The notes below the pieces were generated by a model. That model had not been told where the DNA came from and searched no databases. It was given only the letters and a program-made list of their open reading frames with translations. From Moraxella porci DSM 25326 (GTDB lineage Bacteria; Pseudomonadota; Gammaproteobacteria; Pseudomonadales; Moraxellaceae), in NCBI RefSeq assembly GCF_002014855.1, contig NZ_MUYV01000009.1, forward strand, positions 1 through 51,732: a DNA stretch of 51,732 nucleotides, given 5' to 3'. Below are positions 1 through 8,402 of the stretch, piece by piece. The translations under genes and the position numbers were made by a program. Within the stretch, counting starts at the first letter, position 1, and the number at the start of each line of letters is the position of its first letter.

Positions 1-43
1 TGATTTTGTTGGGGTTTAATCTTTAACTAAATTGATTTGCGAT

Positions 44-73
44 AAAAAAGACCTTTATACAAAGGTCTTTTTT
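44..73. terminator. Intrinsic terminator downstream of pssA
   Basis: The stem AAAGACCTTT / AAAGGTCTTT has an A-run on one side and a T-run on the other. It can therefore stop transcription in either direction, from pssA on the minus strand and from whatever enters from the left edge. Confidence 0.8.
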
Positions 74-78
74 ATGGG

Positions 79-894
79 TTATGCTTTACTTTTATGCAAA
101 TAAGTCGTGACAAAACCTGACAGCGCATAGGTGACACCGATGGCTAGCAGCCCCACTGGGATGTCATATAACAAAGCACCAAAAATCAATAAAGCCACTA
201 ATAACACCACAAATGGTACTTTTTGCTTATCAAATTCTTTGAATGAATAATATTTGACATTGCTGACCATCAAAAGACCGCAAGCAATGACCCAAAACGC
301 AAAGAACCAGGTCAACTGCGCGCTTATACCAGTCATAAAATCAGCATATTTTAGGCTGACAAGCACTGTGCAGGCAATCAACAATGCCGCCAATGGACTT
401 GCCAGACCAATAAAATATTTTTTGTCAACGACGCCAATTTGTACATTAAATCGCGCCAAGCGAAAAGCTGCACACGCTGCATAAACAAACGCACACGCCA
501 TGCCAAATCTACCCCACGGCTGCAAAGCAAAGCTATACACCAATACTGCAGGTGCAAGCCCAAAAGCAATACAGTCTGCCAATGAATCATACTGCTCACC
601 AAAAGGACTTTGGGCGTTTAGTAGTCTTGCAGCCCTGCCATCCATCCCATCCAAAAACGCTGAGATAAAAATCGCAAAGCTTGCCTTGATAAACTCACCA
701 TTGGTGCTGGATAAAATCGAATAAAACCCTGCAAATAATGACAGCGTTGTAATCAGATTTGGCACAAGATACACGCCTTTGCTCATCACTTTTTTGCCAT
801 CGCTATGCTCTGGTTCAATGACTTCAAAGGTGATGCCGTCGTGTTCGCATTCAGGATGGATATCTTGACTGTCTGGCTTATTGATTTGTGTCAT
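79..894 (-). CDS. pssA: CDP-diacylglycerol--serine O-phosphatidyltransferase
   Basis: The 271-residue membrane enzyme condenses CDP-diacylglycerol with L-serine to give phosphatidylserine, the precursor of phosphatidylethanolamine, in the inner membrane. The CDP-alcohol phosphotransferase signature is complete: D82-x2-D85-G86-x2-A89-R90-x8-G99-x3-D103-x3-D107. About 40 polar residues precede a series of hydrophobic segments running to the C-terminus. This is the multi-spanning integral-membrane form, not the phospholipase D-like PssA of E. coli. The start has an AAAGG-type ribosome site. It lies 39 bp downstream of rlmJ on the same strand, so the two are probably co-transcribed, and a terminator follows it. 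Confidence 0.93.
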   Translation of the reverse strand: MTQINKPDSQDIHPECEHDGITFEVIEPEHSDGKKVMSKGVYLVPNLITTLSLFAGFYSILSSTNGEFIKASFAIFISAFLDGMDGRAARLLNAQSPFGEQYDSLADCIAFGLAPAVLVYSFALQPWGRFGMACAFVYAACAAFRLARFNVQIGVVDKKYFIGLASPLAALLIACTVLVSLKYADFMTGISAQLTWFFAFWVIACGLLMVSNVKYYSFKEFDKQKVPFVVLLVALLIFGALLYDIPVGLLAIGVTYALSGFVTTYLHKSKA

Positions 895-933
895 GGTTTG
901 CCTTTATCACTGTCTATAAACGATTTTTTCTGC

Positions 934-1821
934 TTATTCACCGACAAGCCATTTCACCACTGCCATCTCGCCGAGCGACATCTGTGGTGCATCCACTGGC
1001 TTTAGAATTGGTGCCAAAAATTCCAAAATCTCTTGGGCGGCATCGGCAAATTGCCACGGCGGATTGATGATAAATAGCCCCGTGCCATTTAGACCAACTG
1101 CGACATCATTTGGGTAAAGATTCAGCTCACAGACAAGCTGTTTTTTGATGCCCGTGCGTTTCATTTTTTTGTAAAATAGTTCGGTAGCGTCGATATTTTT
1201 GATCGGGTACCATAGCACAAAAGTGCCATTGCCAAATTTCTTATAACTAGCAACAAGCAAATCCACCAAACGGCTAAAATCCTTGTGTTCTTGTTCAAAT
1301 GGCGGATCTAGCAAAATCACGCCACGGCGTTCTTTTGGTGGTACGACAGCAGGTACGCCCTCGAAAGCATCACGATGATGGATGCCGATAGGCAACTGAT
1401 ATAGCTGATAATTAAGCGCATCATATTCATCAGCGATCGCTTCAAAGGCCTCACAACGTAGCGGCGCATCCGCTGAATGATACTCGCTGTGATGGGCAAT
1501 CCACCAAGGCGATCCTGGATAGACAAACTGGTCGTATTTATTACGAGCAAATGCCAAATCATCCAAATACTGTGCGACTGCTTTTGGTAGATGATCCACG
1601 CCTGCCGCGACTGCCTTTTCGAGTGCGACAATACCGCGTTCAGCTTCTTTGGTTTTTTGAGTTTCGGTGCTTGCCAGTGAATACAGACCTCGCCCACCAT
1701 AGGCATCAAGCACATAGTATGGCTTGGCTTTGGCAGAAAATTGCGCCAATAACTGTAATAATAAAATATGCTTGGCAACATCAGCGAAGTTGCCTGCATG
1801 ATAGGCGTGTTTGTAATTCAT
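934..1821 (-). CDS. rlmJ: 23S rRNA (adenine(2030)-N6)-methyltransferase
   Basis: The 295-residue SAM-dependent methyltransferase modifies A2030 of 23S rRNA. The N-terminus (MNYKHAYHAGNFADVAKH) is the hallmark of the RlmJ/YhiR family. A glycine-rich SAM loop (DAYGGRG) lies near residue 39 and the N6-adenine methyltransferase catalytic motif DPPF is at 172-175. Length fits the family, whose E. coli member has about 280 residues. The gene diverges from the oxygenase gene to its right and is followed by pssA after 39 bp. E. coli rlmJ was once assigned a role in DNA uptake and use as nutrient; nothing here speaks to that. Confidence 0.94.
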   Translation of the reverse strand: MNYKHAYHAGNFADVAKHILLLQLLAQFSAKAKPYYVLDAYGGRGLYSLASTETQKTKEAERGIVALEKAVAAGVDHLPKAVAQYLDDLAFARNKYDQFVYPGSPWWIAHHSEYHSADAPLRCEAFEAIADEYDALNYQLYQLPIGIHHRDAFEGVPAVVPPKERRGVILLDPPFEQEHKDFSRLVDLLVASYKKFGNGTFVLWYPIKNIDATELFYKKMKRTGIKKQLVCELNLYPNDVAVGLNGTGLFIINPPWQFADAAQEILEFLAPILKPVDAPQMSLGEMAVVKWLVGE

Positions 1822-1916
1822 AGCGTCTCGATTGATTTTTTTTTAACAAATTTGTCTGTGATATGGTAGCATAGACAGCGATTTTTGGCGAATTGTTTTT
1901 TGTTAGGGATAAGCAC

Positions 1917-2537
1917 ATGACAGCAACTATGGCGACAACTCACGATTTTGGCATCGACTGGGCAGCACGGCTAGATGCGATGCTTGATAACTTTGTGCAG
2001 ACTGGCGTGATGGTGGTTGATGACTGTTTTGACGATAGTGCGGTGCGTGAATTGCAGGCTGAGAGTGGCTATATCGACTATAAAGATGCACATCTGACAC
2101 ATGGCGAGCGAGAAGCGAGTATTCGTGGCGATCGCATTCGCTGGATTGATGATGCTTGCCCTGTGGGGCTGTTATACTTATCAAGTATTGAATCACTGGC
2201 TCAGTATTTTAATGCGACACTATTTACTGGTATTCGTCGCTGTGAAGCGCATTATGCCTGCTATCCGTCGGGCTTTGGGTATCAATGGCATAAAGACAAT
2301 CCCATCGGTCGGGATGAACGAGTCATCTCTGCGGTGTATTATCTCAATGATGACTGGTCACAGACAGATGGTGGCGAGATTCTGGTCGATGACAAGCTTG
2401 GCAATGAACAAAAGCTACTGCCAAAAGCCAATCGCCTTGTTCTATTTGACAGTGAGCTATTACACCAAGTCAATATCACCAACCGCACTCGCTTTTCGAT
2501 CGCTACTTGGATGCGTCGGGATGATGGGGTCTTATAA
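1917..2537 (+). CDS. 2-oxoglutarate/Fe(II) oxygenase, SM-20/PHD-like prolyl hydroxylase
   Basis: The 206-residue protein has the double-stranded beta-helix metal site of 2OG oxygenases. The HxD pair is H125/D127 (in YQWHKDNP), the distal histidine is H183 (LLHQV) and the 2OG-binding arginine is R192 (TRFSIATW). The regions around IRGDRIRWID and AVYYLNDDW resemble the SM-20/PHD family, which includes the Pseudomonas prolyl hydroxylase that acts on EF-Tu. That substrate is an inference here. An in-frame TTG exists at 1893, but AGGGAT sits 6 nt before the ATG at 1917, so I use that start. Its stop codon overlaps the next ATG by one base, suggesting coupled translation. Confidence 0.82.
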   Translation: MTATMATTHDFGIDWAARLDAMLDNFVQTGVMVVDDCFDDSAVRELQAESGYIDYKDAHLTHGEREASIRGDRIRWIDDACPVGLLYLSSIESLAQYFNATLFTGIRRCEAHYACYPSGFGYQWHKDNPIGRDERVISAVYYLNDDWSQTDGGEILVDDKLGNEQKLLPKANRLVLFDSELLHQVNITNRTRFSIATWMRRDDGVL

Positions 2538-3181
2538 TGGCTGATATAAAACAAATCTATATTGATAGATTAAAAGAAATCATCAATAAATCCTATCAAA
2601 TTTTAATTCATAAATTAGGTAATGGTAGTTTAAATGCTCAAAATGAAGCCTCTTTTCAATTGGAGTTTGCTTATATATTAAAAACAATTGGTAATTTATA
2701 CGAATTTAACCTTGATGATAAATTTCATCTAGAACTTGAAAGTTATATTAAATTGACAGAAAAGTCCCCAAAAAGTAGGTCGAATCAAGCAAGGGTAGAT
2801 TTAGTTGCAATTTACAAAAATAAAGACGTTAGTGTTCGCTGTGCCATTGAACTAAAATTCTTTAAAAAAGAAAACCACAGAGAACCAAACAATAGATATG
2901 ATGTATTTCAAGATTTAAAAAACCTTGAATTGTACAAAAAACATGAAGTAGACTTCTGTTATTTTATTCTAGGCACAAACCACGCACATTATTATAATCA
3001 AGAAGAGTACAGCATAGGAACGGGGGACTTTGATTTTAGGCATTCCAAAACATACCAAAAGGGCAAATTACTTAAATATAATACCAAAAAACCACACGGA
3101 GGCCCAATTAGCCTAGAGAATGATTATACATTCTATTGGGATAGCATTAATAATTTGCACTTCTTAAAAGTTGAAGTTTGA
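2537..3181 (+). CDS. Hypothetical protein with PD-(D/E)XK nuclease-like core
   Basis: I do not recognise a named family for this 214-residue protein. It shows an ordered set of residues typical of the PD-(D/E)XK nuclease fold: a helical acidic residue E43 (QLEFAY), then D88 on a strand (ARVDLVAIY), then E105-x-K107 (AIELKFF), followed by a helix rich in D/K (YDVFQDLKNL). This arrangement is seen in many restriction-type and repair nucleases. The gene is visibly more AT-rich than its neighbours, with AAA, ATT and TTA codons dominating, which suggests transfer. Its ATG overlaps the stop of the upstream oxygenase. No methyltransferase or other restriction partner is present. It could be a degenerate or orphan endonuclease. 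Confidence 0.6.
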   Translation: MADIKQIYIDRLKEIINKSYQILIHKLGNGSLNAQNEASFQLEFAYILKTIGNLYEFNLDDKFHLELESYIKLTEKSPKSRSNQARVDLVAIYKNKDVSVRCAIELKFFKKENHREPNNRYDVFQDLKNLELYKKHEVDFCYFILGTNHAHYYNQEEYSIGTGDFDFRHSKTYQKGKLLKYNTKKPHGGPISLENDYTFYWDSINNLHFLKVEV

Positions 3182-3331
3182 GAAATTGAAGGAAAGCAAA
3201 CCATAGCTCTGTCCTATTTGGCAGCGATTTATTACACCGAGTCGATATTGCAAATCATACATGCTTTTCGATTGCAATATGGATACAACAAGATGATGCA
3301 CCATGCATATAGATAATACAAAGGAGTTTTT

Positions 3332-4243
3332 ATGCCATCCATTACCCAGAAACGCAATCGAGCCATTGGCGTTCTAACCGGTCTAGCAGTTGGTGATGCC
3401 TTGGGCGCACCTGCCGAATTTAAAGCCCGTGGCAGCTTTTCCCCTGTCACCGACATGATAGGTGGTGGTATATTTAATTTACCTGCCGGCTATTGGACGG
3501 ATGACACCTCAATGGCATTATGCTTGGCAGATAGCCTGCTGGCTTGCCACGGTTTTGATAGCCATGACCAAATGCAGCGCTATGCCAGATGGCTAGAATT
3601 GGGTGAAAATTCCTCAACAGGTAGATGTTTTGATATTGGTGATACCACCAGAAAAGCTGTGATGCAGTTTATCCATCGTGGCATCAGCCAAACCACTTAT
3701 ACCGATCATAGCAACTCTGGCAATGGCTCAATCATGCGCCTTGCCCCCGTGCCTATTTTTTATCATCATGATATTGAGCAAGCGGTGCATTATGGGCGGT
3801 TAAGCTCAACCACCACACATGGTTCGGATGCGTGTTTATCTGCTTGTGCCTACCTAAGCCTAGTGCTGTGGCGCGCTATCAACAGTAAGGTGAGCAAGGA
3901 CGAACTGCTTGCAGATGATTCAACTCAATACAATGAACATTTGCATTCTATCATCAGTGGTGATTATCAGCACAAAAGCTGTAATGACATCATCGGTAGC
4001 GGCTATGTGGTCGAAAGTCTCGAGGCGGCTTTGTGGTGTTTTTATCATACCGATAACTTTACCGATGCTGTATTGACGGCTGTCAATCTCGGCGATGATG
4101 CCGATACCACCGCCGCCATCTGTGGGCAAATCGCTGGTGCTTATTATGGTGTTGATGCCATACCAGCACACTGGCTTGAAAAGCTTCATGACAGTGAACG
4201 CATCATCAATCTTGGCGCGGCGTTATTTGACGCCAATCAATAG
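3332..4243 (+). CDS. ADP-ribosylglycohydrolase family protein (DraG/ARH type)
   Basis: The 303-residue protein belongs to the ADP-ribosylglycohydrolase family, Mg-dependent enzymes that remove ADP-ribose from proteins or cleave related ADP-ribosyl compounds. Visible family marks are the N-terminal GDALGAP (21-27), the metal-binding WTDDTSMAL (55-63), NGSIMRLAP (131-139) and the C-terminal metal cluster GDDADTTAA (254-262). A strong AAAGGAG ribosome site precedes the ATG. No DraT-like ADP-ribosyltransferase or nitrogenase gene is nearby, so the substrate is unknown. It follows the nuclease-like gene after 150 bp and precedes dapE by 42 bp. Confidence 0.9.
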   Translation: MPSITQKRNRAIGVLTGLAVGDALGAPAEFKARGSFSPVTDMIGGGIFNLPAGYWTDDTSMALCLADSLLACHGFDSHDQMQRYARWLELGENSSTGRCFDIGDTTRKAVMQFIHRGISQTTYTDHSNSGNGSIMRLAPVPIFYHHDIEQAVHYGRLSSTTTHGSDACLSACAYLSLVLWRAINSKVSKDELLADDSTQYNEHLHSIISGDYQHKSCNDIIGSGYVVESLEAALWCFYHTDNFTDAVLTAVNLGDDADTTAAICGQIAGAYYGVDAIPAHWLEKLHDSERIINLGAALFDANQ

Positions 4244-4285
4244 TCAAAATACCAACCATCTACATAAGATATCAATTAGGAAATT

Positions 4286-5473
4286 ATGATGAGCCACTCT
4301 CCAGAACTTGCCCTATCCATTGAGCTTATCCAACAAGCATCCATCACCCCTGATGATAAAGACTGCCAAAATATTCTTGCTAAACGATTGCAGGCACTGG
4401 GTTTTGACTGTGAATTTATGTTTTTTGGCGATAAAAACGACAGTGGCAAAAATGCCGAAGTCAAAAACCTATGGGCAATCAAACACGGTACGGATAAAGA
4501 TGCGCCGGTGTTGTGCTTTGCTGGTCATACCGATGTCGTGCCAACCGGTGATGAATCAGCATGGACTTACCCACCATTTTCGGCGACTGTCGCTGATGGC
4601 AAACTGTGGGGGCGTGGTGCATCGGATATGAAAACTGGTGTGGCAAGCTTTGTGGTGGCGTGTGAGCAGTTCATCAACAAACACCCGCATCACAAAGGTG
4701 GCATCGCTCTACTAATCACCAGTGATGAAGAAGGTGTGGCAATTAATGGCACGGTCAAAGTCGTCGAAACGCTCGCCGCTCGTGGTCAAAAGATGGATTA
4801 CTGTCTCGTCGGTGAGCCGTCTAGCACGGATAAGCTTGGCGATATCATCAAAAATGGTCGCCGTGGCTCGCTCAATGCCAAACTCACCGTCACTGGCAAA
4901 CAAGGCCATATCGCCTATCCGCATTTGGCCATCAATCCCATTCATGCTGTCGCTCCAGCACTCGCTGAACTGACCGCCACACACTGGGATGATGGCAATG
5001 ACTATTTCCCTGCCACATCAATGCAAATCTCCAACATCAACTCAGGTACAGGCGCGACCAATGTCATCGGCGGCACTTGCACGGTGCTATTTAATTTCCG
5101 CTATTGCACCGAAAACACCGCTGATAGCCTGATGGCAAAGACACATGAAATTTTTGATCGGCACTTTGCGGATAGTGATGCCACTTATCATATCGACTGG
5201 ACGCTCTCGGGCGTGCCATTTTTGACCGAAAAAGGTAAATTTGTCAGCGCCTGTGTTGATGCCATCAAAGCCGTGACAGGAGTAGATACCAAACTATCCA
5301 CATCAGGCGGTACATCCGATGGTCGCTTTATTGCGCCGATCATGAATGCCCAAGTGGTTGAACTTGGTGTCAAAAACGCCACCATCCACCAAGTCGATGA
5401 GCATATCGACATCAAGGAGATTGAGCAGCTAACCCAAGTTTATGAAGCGATTTTGGATCGTTTGGTGGCATGA
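4286..5473 (+). CDS. dapE: Succinyl-diaminopimelate desuccinylase
   Basis: This cytosolic M20-family zinc enzyme (395 residues) hydrolyses N-succinyl-LL-2,6-diaminopimelate in lysine and peptidoglycan precursor synthesis. The first metal histidine is in CFAGHTDVV (H81). The bridging aspartate is D114 in [10 protein letters not shown], and the catalytic glutamate lies in TSDEEG (145-150). The VGEP and NATIHQVDE motifs supply the remaining ligands. Two adjacent ATG codons occur; AGGAA at 4278 is better spaced for the second at 4289, so the true protein may lack the first Met. A bidirectional terminator follows it. Confidence 0.95.
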   Translation: MMSHSPELALSIELIQQASITPDDKDCQNILAKRLQALGFDCEFMFFGDKNDSGKNAEVKNLWAIKHGTDKDAPVLCFAGHTDVVPTGDESAWTYPPFSATVADGKLWGRGASDMKTGVASFVVACEQFINKHPHHKGGIALLITSDEEGVAINGTVKVVETLAARGQKMDYCLVGEPSSTDKLGDIIKNGRRGSLNAKLTVTGKQGHIAYPHLAINPIHAVAPALAELTATHWDDGNDYFPATSMQISNINSGTGATNVIGGTCTVLFNFRYCTENTADSLMAKTHEIFDRHFADSDATYHIDWTLSGVPFLTEKGKFVSACVDAIKAVTGVDTKLSTSGGTSDGRFIAPIMNAQVVELGVKNATIHQVDEHIDIKEIEQLTQVYEAILDRLVA

Positions 5474-5500
5474 GTTGACCAAATAATCTGGAATAAAAAA

Positions 5501-5532
5501 CAAGCCATGCAATCGCTGCATGGCTTGTTTTT
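5501..5532. terminator. Bidirectional terminator between dapE and fbpA
   Basis: The stem CAAGCCATGC / GCATGGCTTG is flanked by an A-run and a T-run. It serves the convergent dapE (plus) and fbpA (minus). Confidence 0.85.
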
Positions 5533-5551
5533 GGGTGAGTTAATTAATCAA

Positions 5552-6556
5552 TCACTTATAGCCTGCTTTTTTCATCAGCATGGTGGCTTTTTGTTGGTTT
5601 TGACCTGCAACAGAGACATTGATCATGTCGCGCTTAAAGCTGCTTGGCAACCAACGAGCCATATTGCCAGTCACAGCGACGCGTGGGTTGGCTGGGTATT
5701 CAAAGTTATTTTGGGCGTATAGGCTTTGAGCTTCAGAGCCACTTAGCCATTCGATGAATTTTTGGGCTTCAGCAGCATTATCGCTGTGCTTGACCACGCC
5801 TGCGCCTGAGACATTGACATGAGTACCTTTGCCTTTTTGGTCAGCGAAGAACACTTTGACATTGTTAGCAACGCTTGGCTTTTGGTTCAGTAGGCGGCCA
5901 TAATAATAGGTGTTGGCGATACCCACATCACAGCGACCTGCATCGATGGCTTCTAGCAGTGCGGTGTCATTTGAAAACGGTGCTGCTGCCAAGTTATTCA
6001 CCCAGCCTTTGACCACTTGCTCAGTTTTGGCTTGGCCATTATGCGCAATCATGGTTGCGACCAAAGATTGGTTATAGACATTGTTTGAGGTGCGTAGGCA
6101 TAGCTTGCCTTTCCACTTGGCATTTGCCAAATCAGCATAGGTGGAGAGCTGGCTTGCGTTGACTTTCTTTGGATTATAAAAAATCGTACGAGCGCGCACA
6201 GACAGACCAAACCACTGGTTTTTTGGGTCGCGCAGGTTTGATGGGATATTTGATTTTAGGACCGATGAGTTGATTGGGCGAAGTAGGCCTGCTTGAGCGG
6301 CTTGCCATAGGTTACCGCCATCAACAGTGATGAATACATCCGCCTTGGTGTTTTTGCCTTCGGCTTTAAGCTTTTCCATCAATGGACCTGCTTTATCGCT
6401 CACCAATGTCACTTTGGTGCCCGTTTTCTTTTGATAAGCCTGAGTCAATGGCTTAAGTAGCTCATCTGCACGAGCAGAATATACCACGATTTCGCTTGCC
6501 ATGGCTGGCGCGGTGACCGCCAATGCCAGTGACGCTACAACTAACTTTTTCATCAT
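5552..6556 (-). CDS. fbpA: Ferric iron ABC transporter, periplasmic Fe(3+)-binding protein
   Basis: The 334-residue periplasmic binding protein captures Fe(3+) and delivers it to FbpBC. It has a Sec signal peptide ending at AMA-S (residue 20). The mature start [12 protein letters not shown] is typical of the FbpA/IdiA/FutA family. A tyrosine cluster, NTYYYG at 215-220, matches the iron-ligand tyrosines. Two in-frame ATGs begin it (6556 and 6553); AAAGGA is spaced better for the second. Unlike the usual fbpABC order, it is transcribed divergently from fbpB across a 199-bp region with a Fur-box-like site, so iron repression is likely. Confidence 0.93.
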   Translation of the reverse strand: MMKKLVVASLALAVTAPAMASEIVVYSARADELLKPLTQAYQKKTGTKVTLVSDKAGPLMEKLKAEGKNTKADVFITVDGGNLWQAAQAGLLRPINSSVLKSNIPSNLRDPKNQWFGLSVRARTIFYNPKKVNASQLSTYADLANAKWKGKLCLRTSNNVYNQSLVATMIAHNGQAKTEQVVKGWVNNLAAAPFSNDTALLEAIDAGRCDVGIANTYYYGRLLNQKPSVANNVKVFFADQKGKGTHVNVSGAGVVKHSDNAAEAQKFIEWLSGSEAQSLYAQNNFEYPANPRVAVTGNMARWLPSSFKRDMINVSVAGQNQQKATMLMKKAGYK

Positions 6557-6589
6557 CGATCCTTTGTCTTAAAAAGCTATTGAAACAAA

Positions 6590-6617
6590 AATTTATCCAA
6601 TATGTAAGTTTTGTCAA
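6590..6617 (-). promoter_or_regulatory. Candidate sigma-70 promoter for fbpA (proximal)
   Basis: On the minus strand a perfect -35 TTGACA (6612-6617) is followed after 16 nt by TAAATT (6590-6595). The start codon is about 35-40 nt downstream. Confidence 0.5.
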
Positions 6618-6643
6618 GAAAACTTGCTATTAATTGTGTTATT

Positions 6644-6672
6644 ATAATAGAATATTTTCTAAATAGAAACAA
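6644..6672 (-). promoter_or_regulatory. Candidate second fbpA promoter next to the Fur site
   Basis: On the minus strand TTGTTT (6667-6672) is followed after 17 nt by TATTAT (6644-6649). The -35 abuts the Fur-box-like sequence, a geometry suited to repression by Fur. The palindrome TTTCTAAATAGAAA overlaps this promoter (6656-6669). Confidence 0.4.
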
Positions 6673-6675
6673 GAA

Positions 6676-6694
6676 AAATTATCATTATCAATGA
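6676..6694. promoter_or_regulatory. Fur-box-like operator between fbpA and fbpB
   Basis: The minus strand reads GATAATGATAAT across 6689-6678, identical to the first two hexamers of the 19-bp Fur consensus; the third hexamer is degenerate. It lies between the divergent iron-transport genes, as expected for Fur control. Binding itself is inferred. Confidence 0.65.
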
Positions 6695-6755
6695 TTTTTT
6701 GATTTTGATGACTTAACTTTCCCTTTGCCACTTCTGGCGTCGCAATTTTCTTGAT

Positions 6756-8363
6756 ATGAGTGCTATGAATTCATCATTTCTGGCTCGTCTTTGGCTATCG
6801 CTGTGTGCGTTTTTGGTCATCATTCCGCTGGCTGTCATCGTCTCATCATTGGGCAGTTTTAATGCTGAGATTTGGCAGTTTTTGCTTGAATACGAATTGC
6901 CTTTATTATTGAAAAATACGTTATTGCTCGTCATCGGGGTCGGTGTTGGCGTAACCATACTTGGTACGACCACTGCTTGGCTGACTGCGATGCATCGATT
7001 TCCGCTACAGCGGTTTTTTGCTTGGGCGATGATGCTGCCCTTGGCGGTACCTGCTTATGTGCTTGCTTTTGTGCAGCTTGGGATTTTTGATTATACAGGT
7101 GGTATTAGCACTTATTTAAGAGACAATCTAGGATTTGAAAACGGCTTGCCCGATGTGCGAAACGGCTTTGGTCTGACCATCGTGATGAGTCTGACGCTGT
7201 ATCCTTATGTCTATCTACTTGCCAAAAATGCCTTTGGCAGCATGGGCGTGCGCGCCTTGGAAGCTGGGGCATCGATGGGGCTATCTGCACCCAAAGCCTT
7301 TGTCAAGCTTGCCTTGCCGATGGCTCGTCCATGGATTGCTGGCGGTATGATACTTGCCTTGATGGAAGTATTGGCAGACTTTGGGGCGGTGAGTGTTTTT
7401 GGCTATGACACGTTTACCACTGCCATTTATCAGGCGTGGTTTGGGTTTTTTTCGATTGACACCGCTAAGCAGTTGGCAAGCTTGCTCATTACTTTGGTAT
7501 TTATTTTTTTGGTGCTTGAGCAGTTAAGCCGTGGGCGTCGCCGTTTTGAGACCACAGGGCGTGCCAGCCATCATCGCCCAATTGCCCTGCATGGCTACAA
7601 AAAATGGCTTGCCACCGCTTATTGTGCGATCATTCTTTGTCTTGCTTTTGTCGTGCCTGTCGTTCAGCTGATCTTGTGGGCGACGGCTATTTGGCAAGAC
7701 ACCATCTTTGCTGAACTATTGACCCAGATTTGGCACTCAATCAGTGTTAGCCTAATGGCATCGCTGCTCGTGGCGGTGGTTGCGTTATTTATCGCCATCA
7801 GCACAAGGAGCGACCACAGCAAATTTGCCCTTGCCAGTGCCAAAATCTCAACGCTCGGCTATGCCATCCCAGGCTCGGTGCTGGCTGTTGGCGTGTTTGT
7901 CCCTGTGGCATGGCTGGATAATTGGCTGATTGCCACCCTGCCTAGCTTATCAGACGCCGATGCTATCTTTAAGGGTACGCTTGGCGTGATGCTGATTGCG
8001 TTATTGATTCGCTTTTTGGCATTGGGCGTGCAGTCAGTGGATGCCGGCATGAAACGCATCAAATCTGCACACATCGAAGCAGCGGCATCACTTGGAGTGG
8101 CGCCATTTGACACCGTGCGTCGTGTCTATCTACCACTCATCAAAGGCTCACTCGGTGTGGCGATGCTGATGGTCTTTGTTGATACGATGAAAGAGATGCC
8201 GATTACCTTGATGATGCGTCCGTTTGATTGGGATACCTTGTCCGTGCGGATTTATTCGTTCACCAGTGAAGGCTTATATGATAAGGCGTCGCTACCTGCG
8301 CTTGCCATCATCATTGCAGGGCTGATTCCTGTGATTTTATTTGCCAAAATGGATCAAAAATAA
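6756..8363 (+). CDS. fbpB: Ferric iron ABC transporter, permease
   Basis: This 535-residue inner-membrane protein is a fused double permease, the usual FbpB/SfuB form, with about twelve hydrophobic segments. Each half carries the cytoplasmic EAA-type loop that docks the ATPase: ALEAGASMGLSAPKAF in the first half and HIEAAASLGVAPFDTV in the second. It should move Fe(3+) from FbpA into the cytoplasm. The ATG at 6756 lacks an obvious Shine-Dalgarno; another ATG follows at 6765. No upstream in-frame start exists before the stop at 6714. It is followed by fbpC after 39 bp, and the pair is probably one transcript under the shared Fur site. Confidence 0.93.
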   Translation: MSAMNSSFLARLWLSLCAFLVIIPLAVIVSSLGSFNAEIWQFLLEYELPLLLKNTLLLVIGVGVGVTILGTTTAWLTAMHRFPLQRFFAWAMMLPLAVPAYVLAFVQLGIFDYTGGISTYLRDNLGFENGLPDVRNGFGLTIVMSLTLYPYVYLLAKNAFGSMGVRALEAGASMGLSAPKAFVKLALPMARPWIAGGMILALMEVLADFGAVSVFGYDTFTTAIYQAWFGFFSIDTAKQLASLLITLVFIFLVLEQLSRGRRRFETTGRASHHRPIALHGYKKWLATAYCAIILCLAFVVPVVQLILWATAIWQDTIFAELLTQIWHSISVSLMASLLVAVVALFIAISTRSDHSKFALASAKISTLGYAIPGSVLAVGVFVPVAWLDNWLIATLPSLSDADAIFKGTLGVMLIALLIRFLALGVQSVDAGMKRIKSAHIEAAASLGVAPFDTVRRVYLPLIKGSLGVAMLMVFVDTMKEMPITLMMRPFDWDTLSVRIYSFTSEGLYDKASLPALAIIIAGLIPVILFAKMDQK

Positions 8364-8402
8364 CGCCATTATCAGTAGAATATTAAAAATTTTGAGAAAA
8401 TT

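Noticed and set aside
1836..1844. Run of nine T residues between rlmJ and the oxygenase, as a phase-variable tract
   Set aside because: It lies outside any -10/-35 pair that I can identify and neither neighbour is a typical phase-variable gene.
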